From Actimicrobium sp047621665 (lineage in GTDB: Bacteria; Pseudomonadota; Gammaproteobacteria; Burkholderiales; Burkholderiaceae_D), in the NCBI GenBank assembly GCA_047621665.1, contig JBLHMB010000001.1, positions 62,001 to 126,000 on the forward strand: DNA of 64,000 nt, in the 5' to 3' direction. This document shows positions 34,717-43,081 of the stretch, one piece after another. The notes under the pieces were generated by a model. The model made no database searches and was not told the DNA's origin. It saw only the letters and a list, made by a program, of their open reading frames with translations. The number at the start of each line of letters is the position of its first letter. Positions within the stretch are counted from its first letter, which is position 1. The position numbers and the translations under genes were made by a program.

Positions 34717-35150
34717 AATTCCGTCGACGCAACGGCAGGGAAGATCCCGAAATCAATTTGATTCCGTTCATCGATGTCTTGCTGGTGATCCTGATTTTTC
34801 TGATGGTCAGCACAACCTATAGCAAATTTACCGAACTGCAAATTACGCTGCCGACCGCGGATGCCGAAAAAGCGGTCGACCGGCCTTTCGAAATCAATGT
34901 CATGGTGGATGCGCAGGGGCGCTATGCGGTCAATAACGTGCAGGTATCGTTTCGTGATGCGCGTGGTCTGGCCGACGACATGCGCAGTGCCGTCAGCGGC
35001 AAGAGCGGCGACGCGGGCAAGGATCCGATCGTGATTATCAATGCGGACGGGTCCGCCACGCATCAGTCGGTGATTAATGTGCTGGAAGCGGCGCGACTGG
35101 CAGGTTTCGAGCGTGTCACTTTTGCAGCGCAAAGCGCCAGCAGCAAATAA
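34713..35150 (+). CDS. exbD: ExbD/TolR-family biopolymer transport protein
   Basis: 145 residues. Short basic cytoplasmic start (MKFRRRNGREDPEINLIPFI), one transmembrane helix with the proton-carrying aspartate (LIPFIDVLLVILIFLMVSTTY, Asp near residue 21), and a periplasmic domain with TELQITLPTADAEKA. Partner of the upstream ExbB; translationally coupled through ATGA. It is followed after 2 bp by lpxK, so the motor and lipid A genes form one transcript. Confidence 0.94.
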   Translation: MKFRRRNGREDPEINLIPFIDVLLVILIFLMVSTTYSKFTELQITLPTADAEKAVDRPFEINVMVDAQGRYAVNNVQVSFRDARGLADDMRSAVSGKSGDAGKDPIVIINADGSATHQSVINVLEAARLAGFERVTFAAQSASSK

Positions 35151-35152
35151 CT

Positions 35153-36175
35153 TTGTCTTCCGGTCCTCTCTCCTTTTCGCAGCGACTGATGGTTGTCTGG
35201 CAGCGGCGTGGCTTGTCAGCCTGCCTGCTGCTGCCGGTCGCTCTGTTGTTCGGCGCCCTGTCGGCCGTGCGGCGATTTGCGTTCCGGCGTGGCTGGCTGG
35301 CGAGTTACCGGTTGCCGGTGCCGGTGATTGTGGTCGGTAACGTGTTTGTCGGCGGTACTGGTAAAACGCCGCTGGTGTTGTGGCTTGTGGCCGCGCTGCG
35401 CGATGCGGGTTTTGTCCCTGGCGTGATTTCTCGCGGTTACGGTGGGCAGCACGGGCTATCCGGTGCGGTGCTGGCGGACTCATTGCCGCAACAGGTCGGT
35501 GATGAACCGCTGCTCATTGCTCGACATGGTGCCTGTCCTGTGTTTGTCGGCAGCGATCGCGTTGCGGCCGGACGCGCATTGCTGACAGCCCATCCATCGG
35601 TCAATGTACTTGTCTCTGACGACGGCTTGCAGCATTACCGGTTGCAGCGCACAGTTGAAATTGTCCTGTTCGACGAGCGTGGTGGCGGTAACGGCTGGTT
35701 ATTGCCTGCCGGACCATTGCGCGAGCCGATGTCGCGGCGGCGCGATTTCACGGTACTCAATGGCGCACTGGCGCCTGGCGGTTTTCCGGCAGACACGATC
35801 CGTATGATGCTGACCGGCCACCGCGCCGAAGCGCTGACGCAGCGCACGCGGTCGGTGCCGCTGGTGAGTCTGTCAGGTCACATCCTTGCTGCCGCCGGCA
35901 TCGGTCATCCGGAACGTTTTTTTCGCATGCTGCGCGATCAGGGTCTGGAGATCGATACATTGGCGCTGCCCGATCATCATGATTTTTCCGATAACCCGTT
36001 TGCCGGCATCCGTGCCGACGTGATCCTGATCACCGAGAAGGATGCAGTAAAATGTGCCGCAATCGAGGCTTTAAAAACTGACCCGCGTTTGTGGGTCGTG
36101 CCTGTTGCAGCGAGCTTTGACGGCCCGCTGGCTGAACTCATTGTGGAGAAATTGCGTGGATACCCGACTGCTTGA
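35153..36175 (+). CDS. lpxK: Tetraacyldisaccharide 4'-kinase
   Basis: 340 residues. Phosphorylates the 4' position of the lipid A disaccharide precursor at the inner membrane. One N-terminal membrane helix (ACLLLPVALLFGALSAV), then the P-loop VGNVFVGGTGKTPLVLWL near residue 65, and SRGYGGQHG, VSDDGLQHYRL and LPDHHDFSDNPF typical of LpxK. The start is unsure: TTG 35153 gives the family-length N-terminus but has no clear Shine-Dalgarno; ATG 35189 is the alternative. Its last 20 bp overlap the Trm112-like gene. Confidence 0.94.
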   Translation: MSSGPLSFSQRLMVVWQRRGLSACLLLPVALLFGALSAVRRFAFRRGWLASYRLPVPVIVVGNVFVGGTGKTPLVLWLVAALRDAGFVPGVISRGYGGQHGLSGAVLADSLPQQVGDEPLLIARHGACPVFVGSDRVAAGRALLTAHPSVNVLVSDDGLQHYRLQRTVEIVLFDERGGGNGWLLPAGPLREPMSRRRDFTVLNGALAPGGFPADTIRMMLTGHRAEALTQRTRSVPLVSLSGHILAAAGIGHPERFFRMLRDQGLEIDTLALPDHHDFSDNPFAGIRADVILITEKDAVKCAAIEALKTDPRLWVVPVAASFDGPLAELIVEKLRGYPTA

Positions 36176-36344
36176 CATACTGGTTTGCCCGATTTGCAAA
36201 GGCCCGCTGGAGTTCGACAAAAAAGCCCAGGAACTGATCTGCCATGCGGATAGACTGGCCTACCCGATCCGGGATGACATTCCCATCATGTGGGCTGATG
36301 AAGCGCGTGAGACAGTGGCTCGCCATCTGGCCCCACCGGCCTGA
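36156..36344 (+). CDS. Trm112 family (YcaR-like) small zinc-binding protein
   Basis: 62 residues from GTG 36156, which has GGAGA upstream. Trm112/UPF0434 motifs: DTRLLDILVCPICKGPLEFD with CxxC, then ELICHADRLAYPIRDDIPIM. In bacteria this tiny protein is nearly always located between lpxK and kdsB, as here. Its function is not established; the eukaryotic relative activates methyltransferases. The start lies inside the lpxK coding region. Confidence 0.92.
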   Translation: MDTRLLDILVCPICKGPLEFDKKAQELICHADRLAYPIRDDIPIMWADEARETVARHLAPPA

Positions 36345-36350
36345 CGGGAC

Positions 36351-37100
36351 ATGTCCTTCATCGTCATCATTCCGGCGCGGCTCGCTTCGACCCGCTTGCC
36401 GAACAAGCCACTAGCCGATCTCGGTGGCAAGCCAATGGTGGTGCGCGTCGCTGAACGGGCGGCCCGGTCGGGTGCGGCACGTGTCCTTGTCGCGACCGAT
36501 CATGCCGATATTCGCGCCGCCTGCCGATTGCACGGCGTCGAGGTGCAAATGACCCGCTCCGATCATCCATCGGGAACCGACCGCATTGCCGAAGTGGCGG
36601 CAGGGCTCGGTCTGCAGCCCGAAGCGGTCGTGGTCAATGTCCAGGGTGACGAGCCATTGATCGATCCGGCGTTGATCGCCGCGACGGCGGCATTGATTGC
36701 CGATCAGGTGCCGATGTCCACCGCAGCGCATGCCATCACCGATAACGTTGACCTATTCAATACGAATGTCGTCAAAGTGGTTCTGGACCAGCGCAGCCGG
36801 GCATTGTATTTTTCACGTGCCGTGATTCCATGGCATCGCGACGGATTTGCGCTCTCGCAAGCCGCGCTGCCGCCCGGATATCAGCCGCTGCGGCACATCG
36901 GCTTGTACGCTTACCGCAATGATTTCCTGCAAGCTTATCCGGCTCTGGCAATCAGTCCGCTCGAACAGATCGAGGCGCTTGAGCAGTTGCGGGTGCTGTG
37001 GCATGGATTTCCGATTGCCGTCCACGTAACGGATAGCGCCCCGGTTGGCGGTGTCGATACGGCCGAAGATCTGGTGCGGATACGCCGCCATTTCAGTTGA
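36351..37100 (+). CDS. kdsB: 3-deoxy-manno-octulosonate cytidylyltransferase (CMP-KDO synthetase)
   Basis: 249 residues, full length. Activates KDO with CTP for LPS inner core synthesis. N-terminal nucleotide motif FIVIIPARLASTRLPNKPLADLGGKPM, then HPSGTDRIAEVA, VNVQGDEPLI (metal aspartate) and HIGLYAYRNDFL. It begins 6 bp after the Trm112-like gene in the exbB-exbD-lpxK-kdsB operon. Confidence 0.97.
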   Translation: MSFIVIIPARLASTRLPNKPLADLGGKPMVVRVAERAARSGAARVLVATDHADIRAACRLHGVEVQMTRSDHPSGTDRIAEVAAGLGLQPEAVVVNVQGDEPLIDPALIAATAALIADQVPMSTAAHAITDNVDLFNTNVVKVVLDQRSRALYFSRAVIPWHRDGFALSQAALPPGYQPLRHIGLYAYRNDFLQAYPALAISPLEQIEALEQLRVLWHGFPIAVHVTDSAPVGGVDTAEDLVRIRRHFS

Positions 37101-37234
37101 GATCCGCTGAATAATCGTATTAATCAATTTGTATGGTAAGTTTCGTGCAAAGTTCGTGTGATACAACAGCGTGCTCAGGTCATGTTGTTCGAGACAATCA
37201 CCACAAGAATTCAAAACTATAGTTAGGGAATAAA

Positions 37235-37891
37235 ATGCGCCTTATCCTTTTGGGAGCGCCTGGTGCCGGTAAAGGCACGCAAGCTACATTCATCAAAGAA
37301 AAATTCAACATTCCCCAGATATCGACCGGCGACATGCTGCGCGCTGCCGTCAAGGCGGGTACCCCGTTGGGCATCGCTGCCAAGCAGGTTATGGATGCCG
37401 GCGGACTGGTGTCGGACGACATCATCATCGGCCTGGTCAAGGAACGTTTAACCCATGCCGATTGCGCCAATGGCTATCTGTTCGACGGGTTTCCGCGCAC
37501 GATACCGCAAGCTGATGCACTGAAGGATGCTGGTGTCAGTCTCGATTACGTACTGGAAATTGATGTGCCCGATTCGGCCATCGTCGAACGCATGAGCGGC
37601 CGGCGCGTGCATCCGGGTTCGGGGCGCACGTACCACGTCACCTTCAATCCGCCCAAAGTCGCCAACTTCGATGACGCGACGGGCGAAGAACTGATCCAGC
37701 GCGACGACGACAAGGAAGCCACCGTCATGAAGCGTCTGTCGGTGTACCACGAACAGACTGAAGTCCTGGTTGACTATTACAACCAGTGGGCTGAATCGGG
37801 CGCGCCCGGGGCGCCGAAGTATCGCAAGATTGCGGGGGTCGGGGCCGTAGAGGCTATACGGGACACAGCGTTCGAAGCGCTGGCCAAGTAA
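37235..37891 (+). CDS. adk: Adenylate kinase
   Basis: 218 residues, long-lid type. P-loop GAPGAGKGTQA at residues 7-17, NMP-binding ISTGDMLRAAVKAGT, FDGFPRTIPQADAL near 85, and a lid with GRRVHPGSGRTYHVTFNPPK, lacking zinc cysteines as in other Gram-negatives. Interconverts ATP+AMP and 2 ADP. A 134-bp gap separates it from kdsB, so it likely has its own promoter; a terminator follows. Confidence 0.98.
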   Translation: MRLILLGAPGAGKGTQATFIKEKFNIPQISTGDMLRAAVKAGTPLGIAAKQVMDAGGLVSDDIIIGLVKERLTHADCANGYLFDGFPRTIPQADALKDAGVSLDYVLEIDVPDSAIVERMSGRRVHPGSGRTYHVTFNPPKVANFDDATGEELIQRDDDKEATVMKRLSVYHEQTEVLVDYYNQWAESGAPGAPKYRKIAGVGAVEAIRDTAFEALAK

Positions 37892-37893
37892 GA

Positions 37894-37920
37894 AAACAGC
37901 GGACCATGTGTCCGCTTTTT
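37894..37920 (+). terminator. Rho-independent terminator of adk
   Basis: Stem AGCGGAC / GTCCGCT (37898-37904 and 37910-37916) with a 5-nt loop, then TTTT, starting 3 bp after the adk stop. Confidence 0.85.
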
Positions 37921-38110
37921 CTTGGTCGCTCGTTTGATGTGGCTTACAGTAGCAGTCAACTTGCATCAAGCAGTGGTCGCCACTGGCGAGGTAGCGTAGT
38001 GCAGGGGTAGTCCTGAGCATGACGACGCAGCACATGCCGGCGCAATGCGGCGCTGTATCGCCATACTTTTTCCAATGTGAACGTGGTTGTGAACATGAGG
38101 AGGAGTCGAC

Positions 38111-40237
38111 ATGGCAACAGCAGGGTTGTGGTTCGCCGTAGCATGCGCAATTGTCGCAGTGATGTACGGTCTGGTATCGCGTAGTTGGATTTTGAAGCAG
38201 GATGCGGGTAATCCGCGCATGCAGGAAATTGCTGCTGCCATCGAACTGGGTGCCTCGGCTTATCTGGCGCGTCAGTACCGCACCATCGGCATGGTCGGTG
38301 CACTGTTGTTTCTGCTCATTGCGCTGTTGCCGGGATTGGGCATCGTCACCGCCATCGGCTTTCTGGTGGGCGCTGTCCTGTCGGGCGGTTGTGGTTTCAT
38401 CGGGATGAACGTGTCGGTGAAAGCCAATGTGCGGACCGCCCAGGCGGCCACACGCGGCATGAACGATGCACTCGACGTGGCCTTTCGCGGCGGCGCCATC
38501 ACCGGCATGCTGGTCGTCGGACTGGGACTGCTTGGTGTGACCTTGTTCTACTGGTACCTGAGTTCGGCGGCCGTTGGTGCAGTCGTGCTGCATGACTTGC
38601 TCAAACCGTTGATCGGCCTGGCCTTCGGGGCGTCGCTCATTTCGATCTTTGCACGTCTGGGCGGCGGCATTTTCACCAAGGGTGCCGATGTCGGTGCCGA
38701 TCTGGTCGGCAAGGTCGAGGCCGGTATCCCGGAAGACGATCCGCGCAATCCGGCCGTCATCGCCGATAACGTCGGGGATAACGTCGGCGACTGCGCCGGC
38801 ATGGCGGCCGACCTGTTTGAAACCTACGTGGTGACGCTGATCGCGACAATGTTGCTGGGCGCGTTGCTGATCAAGGGCAATGAGGCGCAGGCGGCACTGT
38901 ATCCGCTGCTGCTGGGTGCCGTATCGATTCTTGCGTCGATTGTTGGCTGCTCGATGGTGAAAGCCAAACCCGGCAGGAAAATCATGTCGGCGTTGTACAC
39001 CGGGTTGTGGTGGGCAGCGGGTTTGTCGCTGATCGGTTTTGCCGCCGTGACGTGGGCCGTGATGCCACCGGCTATGCGCCTGTCGATGATGGGTTCAGCT
39101 GTGGTCGGCATCGTCCTGACAGGACTGATGGTCTACATCACCGAGTACTACACCGGCACGGACTTCAAGCCGGTGCAGCATATCGCACAAGCCTCGACCA
39201 CCGGCCATGGCACCAACATCATTGCCGGGCTTGGCGTGTCGATGAAGTCAACTGCCTATCCGGTGCTGGCTGTGTGCGTCGCGATTCTGGTGTCGTATTA
39301 CCTCGGCGGTCTTTACGGTATCGCGATTGCCGCCACGTCGATGCTGTCGATGGCGGGCATCATCGTCGCACTCGATGCCTATGGTCCGATTACCGATAAC
39401 GCCGGCGGGATTGCCGAGATGTCCGGCATGCCCGACTCGGTCCGTGCCATCACCGATCCGCTTGATGCGGTCGGCAATACCACCAAGGCAGTGACCAAAG
39501 GCTATGCAATCGGCTCGGCCGGACTGGCGGCGCTGGTCTTGTTTGCCGACTATACCCATGCACTTGACTCCGTCGGGAAAAGTACCTCGTTCGACCTGTC
39601 GAATCCGCTCGTCATTGTCGGGTTGTTCATCGGAGGCCTGATTCCGTATCTGTTCGGGGCGATGGCGATGGAAGCGGTCGGGCGCGCGGCAGGTGCGGTG
39701 GTGGTCGAAGTGCGTCGCCAGTTCCGCGATATCAAGGGCATCATGGATGGTACCGGCAAGCCGGAATACGATAAGGCCGTCGATATGCTGACGACGGCAG
39801 CTATCAAGGAAATGATCTTGCCATCGTTGCTGCCGGTAATCGTACCGGTTCTGGTCGGCATGCTGCTCGGACCTGCTGCGCTGGGTGGATTGTTAATGGG
39901 TGCCATCGTGACAGGACTGTTCGTAGCGATCTCGATGACGACCGGCGGCGGTGCCTGGGATAACGCTAAAAAATATATCGAAGACGGCCATCACGGCGGC
40001 AAGGGGTCGGATGCGCACAAGGCCGCAGTGACTGGTGACACTGTGGGCGATCCCTACAAGGACACCGCCGGCCCGGCTATCAATCCGTTGATCAAGATCA
40101 TCAACATCGTTGCGCTCTTGATGGTGCCGCTACTGCCTGCCACGGGGCCGCAAATGGGCGGTGCACACAGCAGTATGACGGTTACGTCCGTCACGTCGCC
40201 AGTGTTGCCGGTGCCGGTACTGTCCGTGTCCAGATAA
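38111..40237 (+). CDS. hppA: Membrane-bound proton-translocating pyrophosphatase
   Basis: 708 residues with about 16 hydrophobic helices. Pumps protons across the inner membrane with energy from pyrophosphate hydrolysis. Signature motifs: GGGIFTKGADVGADLVGKVE, DDPRNPAVIADNVGDNVGDCAGMAADLFE and, near the C-terminus, GDTVGDPYKDTAGPAINPLIKI. The GNTTKAVTKGYAIGSA segment carries lysine where potassium-dependent enzymes have alanine, which by the established rule indicates a potassium-independent pump. The final 25 residues (Thr/Ser/Val/Pro-rich) extend beyond the usual end. Strong Shine-Dalgarno GGAGGAG before ATG 38111. Confidence 0.96.
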   Translation: MATAGLWFAVACAIVAVMYGLVSRSWILKQDAGNPRMQEIAAAIELGASAYLARQYRTIGMVGALLFLLIALLPGLGIVTAIGFLVGAVLSGGCGFIGMNVSVKANVRTAQAATRGMNDALDVAFRGGAITGMLVVGLGLLGVTLFYWYLSSAAVGAVVLHDLLKPLIGLAFGASLISIFARLGGGIFTKGADVGADLVGKVEAGIPEDDPRNPAVIADNVGDNVGDCAGMAADLFETYVVTLIATMLLGALLIKGNEAQAALYPLLLGAVSILASIVGCSMVKAKPGRKIMSALYTGLWWAAGLSLIGFAAVTWAVMPPAMRLSMMGSAVVGIVLTGLMVYITEYYTGTDFKPVQHIAQASTTGHGTNIIAGLGVSMKSTAYPVLAVCVAILVSYYLGGLYGIAIAATSMLSMAGIIVALDAYGPITDNAGGIAEMSGMPDSVRAITDPLDAVGNTTKAVTKGYAIGSAGLAALVLFADYTHALDSVGKSTSFDLSNPLVIVGLFIGGLIPYLFGAMAMEAVGRAAGAVVVEVRRQFRDIKGIMDGTGKPEYDKAVDMLTTAAIKEMILPSLLPVIVPVLVGMLLGPAALGGLLMGAIVTGLFVAISMTTGGGAWDNAKKYIEDGHHGGKGSDAHKAAVTGDTVGDPYKDTAGPAINPLIKIINIVALLMVPLLPATGPQMGGAHSSMTVTSVTSPVLPVPVLSVSR

Positions 40238-40280
40238 GGCTTGAGGTCCGCTTCAAACGGAAGCGCGCAACATGCGACGC

Positions 40281-40305
40281 AAGGCTGCCCTGGCAGCCTT
40301 TTTTT
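40281..40305 (+). terminator. Rho-independent terminator of hppA
   Basis: Stem AAGGCTGCC / GGCAGCCTT (40281-40289 and 40292-40300) followed by five more T, 43 bp after the hppA stop. Confidence 0.9.
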
Positions 40306-40344
40306 CGGGCAGGCGAAAAATTGCCGTTACAATCTGGCGAGTTT

Positions 40345-40369
40345 GACGTTGACGTTGACGTTAACGTCA
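40345..40369 (+). promoter_or_regulatory. GACGTT hexamer repeats ending in a perfect 14-bp palindrome
   Basis: Three GACGTT units (40345-40362) run into AACGTC, so that TGACGTTAACGTCA (40356-40369) is a perfect palindrome. It lies just after a TACAAT -10-like box (40328-40333) and 44 bp before the short-chain dehydrogenase start. The shape resembles sites described for LiuR-type MerR regulators of branched-chain acyl-CoA catabolism (recalled, not checked). Confidence 0.55.
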
Positions 40370-40412
40370 TGAGTACGGATGCCCTTCATTTTTCCAACCC
40401 TGCGAGAACAGT

Positions 40413-41171
40413 ATGCAAATCAAAGACAATGTATTCCTGATCACCGGCGGCGCGTCGGGACTTGGCGCGGCCACTGCGCGCATGATCGCCGCCAACGGCG
40501 GCAAAGTACTGCTGGCCGATGTTCAGGTCGAAGCGGGTATTGCGCTAGCGGCCGAGTTGGGTGGCCAGTTCGTTAAATGTGACGTGACCTCCGAAGTCGA
40601 TGGCCAGGCAGCGGTTGATGCCGCCGTTGGCATGGGCACGTTGCGCGGTCTGGTCAATTGCGCCGGTGTGGCACCTGCCGTCAAGACGGTCGGGAAAAAT
40701 GGTCCGCACCCACTGGATGCGTTCCAGCGCGCGGTCAACATCAACCTGGTCGGGACGTTCAACATGGCGCGACTGGCCGCAGCGGCGATGGAAAAAACCG
40801 ACGGTGTCGAACATGGCGAACGCGGCATCATCATCAATACCGCATCGGTTGCGGCCTACGATGGCCAGATCGGACAAGCCGCCTACGCTTCGTCGAAAGC
40901 CGCCGTGGTCGGTCTGACCCTGCCGATGGCGCGCGACTTGTCGCGCAGCGGTATTCGCGTGATGACAATTGCTCCCGGCATTTTCGAGACGCCGATGCTG
41001 CTTGGCATGCCACAGGAAGTGCAGGATGCGCTGGGCAAAATGGTGCCGTTCCCGCCCCGGCTCGGGCGTCCTGCCGAGTATGCGCATCTGGCTAAAGCTA
41101 TCATCGAAAATGTCATGCTCAATGGCGAAACCATTCGTCTGGACGGCGCAATCCGGATGCAGCCAAAATAA
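40413..41171 (+). CDS. Short-chain dehydrogenase, HSD10-like 3-hydroxyacyl-CoA dehydrogenase
   Basis: 252 residues. SDR motifs: TGGASGLGAATA (cofactor loop, residues ~11-22), NCAGVAPA near 85, catalytic Ser in IINTASVAAYDG and YASSK (Tyr and Lys) near 160. The AVKTVGKNGPHPLDAFQRAVNINLVGTFN stretch and the C-terminal NGETIRLDGAIRMQPK are characteristic of type II 3-hydroxyacyl-CoA / 2-methyl-3-hydroxybutyryl-CoA dehydrogenases of isoleucine and fatty acid breakdown. The palindrome upstream supports regulated catabolism. Confidence 0.9.
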   Translation: MQIKDNVFLITGGASGLGAATARMIAANGGKVLLADVQVEAGIALAAELGGQFVKCDVTSEVDGQAAVDAAVGMGTLRGLVNCAGVAPAVKTVGKNGPHPLDAFQRAVNINLVGTFNMARLAAAAMEKTDGVEHGERGIIINTASVAAYDGQIGQAAYASSKAAVVGLTLPMARDLSRSGIRVMTIAPGIFETPMLLGMPQEVQDALGKMVPFPPRLGRPAEYAHLAKAIIENVMLNGETIRLDGAIRMQPK

Positions 41172-41287
41172 ATACAGACTGATCTGGCGCAGCATGTTGC
41201 CGCAGATTTGTCGATGACAGCGGCGGGCGGGCAGCCTACACTGAGGCAAGTAATGTGCTTGCCTTTTTTGTTTTGCATGGAGTCCGC

Positions 41288-43072
41288 ATGGCCAAACTCA
41301 ATCTCGCTTCGCTTGTCTTCAGTGTCGTTACCCTGGCCGGTTGTGCCAGCCAGTCCCTACCAATTTCTCCTTCCACCAAATCCGCTCCCGAAGCCGCCAC
41401 CGGCTACACCGAAAAAACTGGTGTCGTAGCAAAAAAATTCATGATCGCTTCGGCCAATCCGCTGGCCACCGACGCCGGTTACCAGATCCTCAGGGCCGGG
41501 GGTTCCGCGATTGATGCCGCGATCGCCGCACAGATGGTGCTGACTCTGGTCGAGCCGCAGTCATCAGGTATCGGCGGAGGTGGGTTTCTGATGGCATTCG
41601 ACGGTTTCAGCGTGAAGGCTTACGATGGCCGCGAGACCGCGCCGGCAAGTGCAACCGAAAAACTGTTCCTCGATGCAGACGGCAAACCGATGGCGTTCAA
41701 TGACAGCGTGGTCGGTGGTCGTTCGGTTGGTACGCCCGGATTGCTGCGAATGCTGGAGTTGGCACATCGGCAGGATGGCAAGCTGCCCTGGGCATCGTTG
41801 TTCGGGCCAGCCATCAAACTTGCCGATGCAGGTTTCGTGGTCAGTCCCCGTCTGGCCAGCCTGCTCGATGGTGAACAATTTCTGCAGCGCGACGCGACGG
41901 CTGCCGCCTATTTCTATGGCACGGACGGCAAGCCGTGGGGCGTTGGCCATGTGCTTAAAAATCCGGCACTGGCGAGCGTTCTGCGCGAAGTTGCCGCCGG
42001 TGGTGCTGAGGTGTTCTATACCGGGCGGGTGGCGCGAGATATCACGGCCAAAGTGCAGGGACATCCAACTAATCCCGGTAGCTTGACGATCGCTGATATC
42101 GCCGGTTACCAGGCTAAAGTGCGCGAGCCGGTCTGCAGCGATTACCGTTCCTGGACCGTGTGCGGGATGCCGCCACCTTCTTCCGGCGGCATCGCGGTTG
42201 CGCAAATACTGGGCATGCTCGAAGCGCGCAACATGAGCGCCTATGCCCCGATGGATGGGGTGCCGGACGCGGAGGGTGTCCACTTATTTTCCGAAGCGGG
42301 TCGACTGGCCTTTGCCGATCGTGCCCGTTATGTCGCCGATACCGACTTTATTTCGCTGCCGGGTGGCAGCGTTAAGTCGCTGCTGGACAAGCAATATCTC
42401 GCTGCGCGTGGCGCGCTGATCGGTGAAAAATCAATGGGCGTTGCGCAGCCGGGTCAACCGCAGGCGACGATGCTGGCACAGGGCGTGGATACGTCGCCCG
42501 AGTTCAATTCGACCTCGCATATTTCGATCGTTGATGCGCAAGGGCATGCGGTTTCGATGACCACCTCGATTGAAAATCAGTTCGGCTCGCGCCAGATGGT
42601 CGATGGTTTTTTGCTCAATAATCAGTTGACGGATTTTTCATTTGATGCGGCCGACGAGAACGGTCCGATTGCAAATCGGGTGCAGGGTGGAAAACGTCCC
42701 CGCAGTGCGATGTCGCCTACTTTTGTGTTTGAAAAAGGCACGCGCAAATTGATGTTGTCGGTAGGGTCGCCGGGTGGTTCGGCAATTATCAATTATGTCG
42801 GCAAGGTAATGGTCGGTATGATGGATTGGGGGCTGGATGTACAACATGCGATCAGCCTGCCCAACTTCGGTAGCCGCAACGGTCCGACCGAGCTGGAACA
42901 AGGTCGCGTACCCGATGCGCTGGTTGCTGCCCTTAAAATCAAAGGCCACACGGTACGAATCATGGAGCAAACATCAGGATTGCAAGGCATTATGCGCATG
43001 AACGTGCATGGCGAAGACGTCTGGTTCGGTGGTGCCGACCCGCGTCGGGAAGGAACGGTCAAGGGCAACTGA
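41288..43072 (+). CDS. ggt: Gamma-glutamyltransferase, lipoprotein type
   Basis: 594 residues from ATG 41288 (GGAGTCC upstream; the longer frame from 41255 lacks support). Signal with lipobox: LVFSVVTLAGC, so the mature protein is probably lipid-anchored in the periplasm. The Ntn-hydrolase nucleophile is the threonine of NSTSHISIVDAQGHAVSMT near residue 408, where the proenzyme self-cleaves. GGGGFLMAFDG and SVGSPGGSAIINYVGKV are family motifs. It transfers or hydrolyses the gamma-glutamyl group of glutathione. Confidence 0.95.
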   Translation: MAKLNLASLVFSVVTLAGCASQSLPISPSTKSAPEAATGYTEKTGVVAKKFMIASANPLATDAGYQILRAGGSAIDAAIAAQMVLTLVEPQSSGIGGGGFLMAFDGFSVKAYDGRETAPASATEKLFLDADGKPMAFNDSVVGGRSVGTPGLLRMLELAHRQDGKLPWASLFGPAIKLADAGFVVSPRLASLLDGEQFLQRDATAAAYFYGTDGKPWGVGHVLKNPALASVLREVAAGGAEVFYTGRVARDITAKVQGHPTNPGSLTIADIAGYQAKVREPVCSDYRSWTVCGMPPPSSGGIAVAQILGMLEARNMSAYAPMDGVPDAEGVHLFSEAGRLAFADRARYVADTDFISLPGGSVKSLLDKQYLAARGALIGEKSMGVAQPGQPQATMLAQGVDTSPEFNSTSHISIVDAQGHAVSMTTSIENQFGSRQMVDGFLLNNQLTDFSFDAADENGPIANRVQGGKRPRSAMSPTFVFEKGTRKLMLSVGSPGGSAIINYVGKVMVGMMDWGLDVQHAISLPNFGSRNGPTELEQGRVPDALVAALKIKGHTVRIMEQTSGLQGIMRMNVHGEDVWFGGADPRREGTVKGN

Positions 43073-43081
43073 TCGCCCGTT

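Noticed and set aside
40345..40369. CRISPR-like or satellite array
   Set aside because: Only three hexamers and one palindrome; no spacers and no cas genes anywhere in the window.
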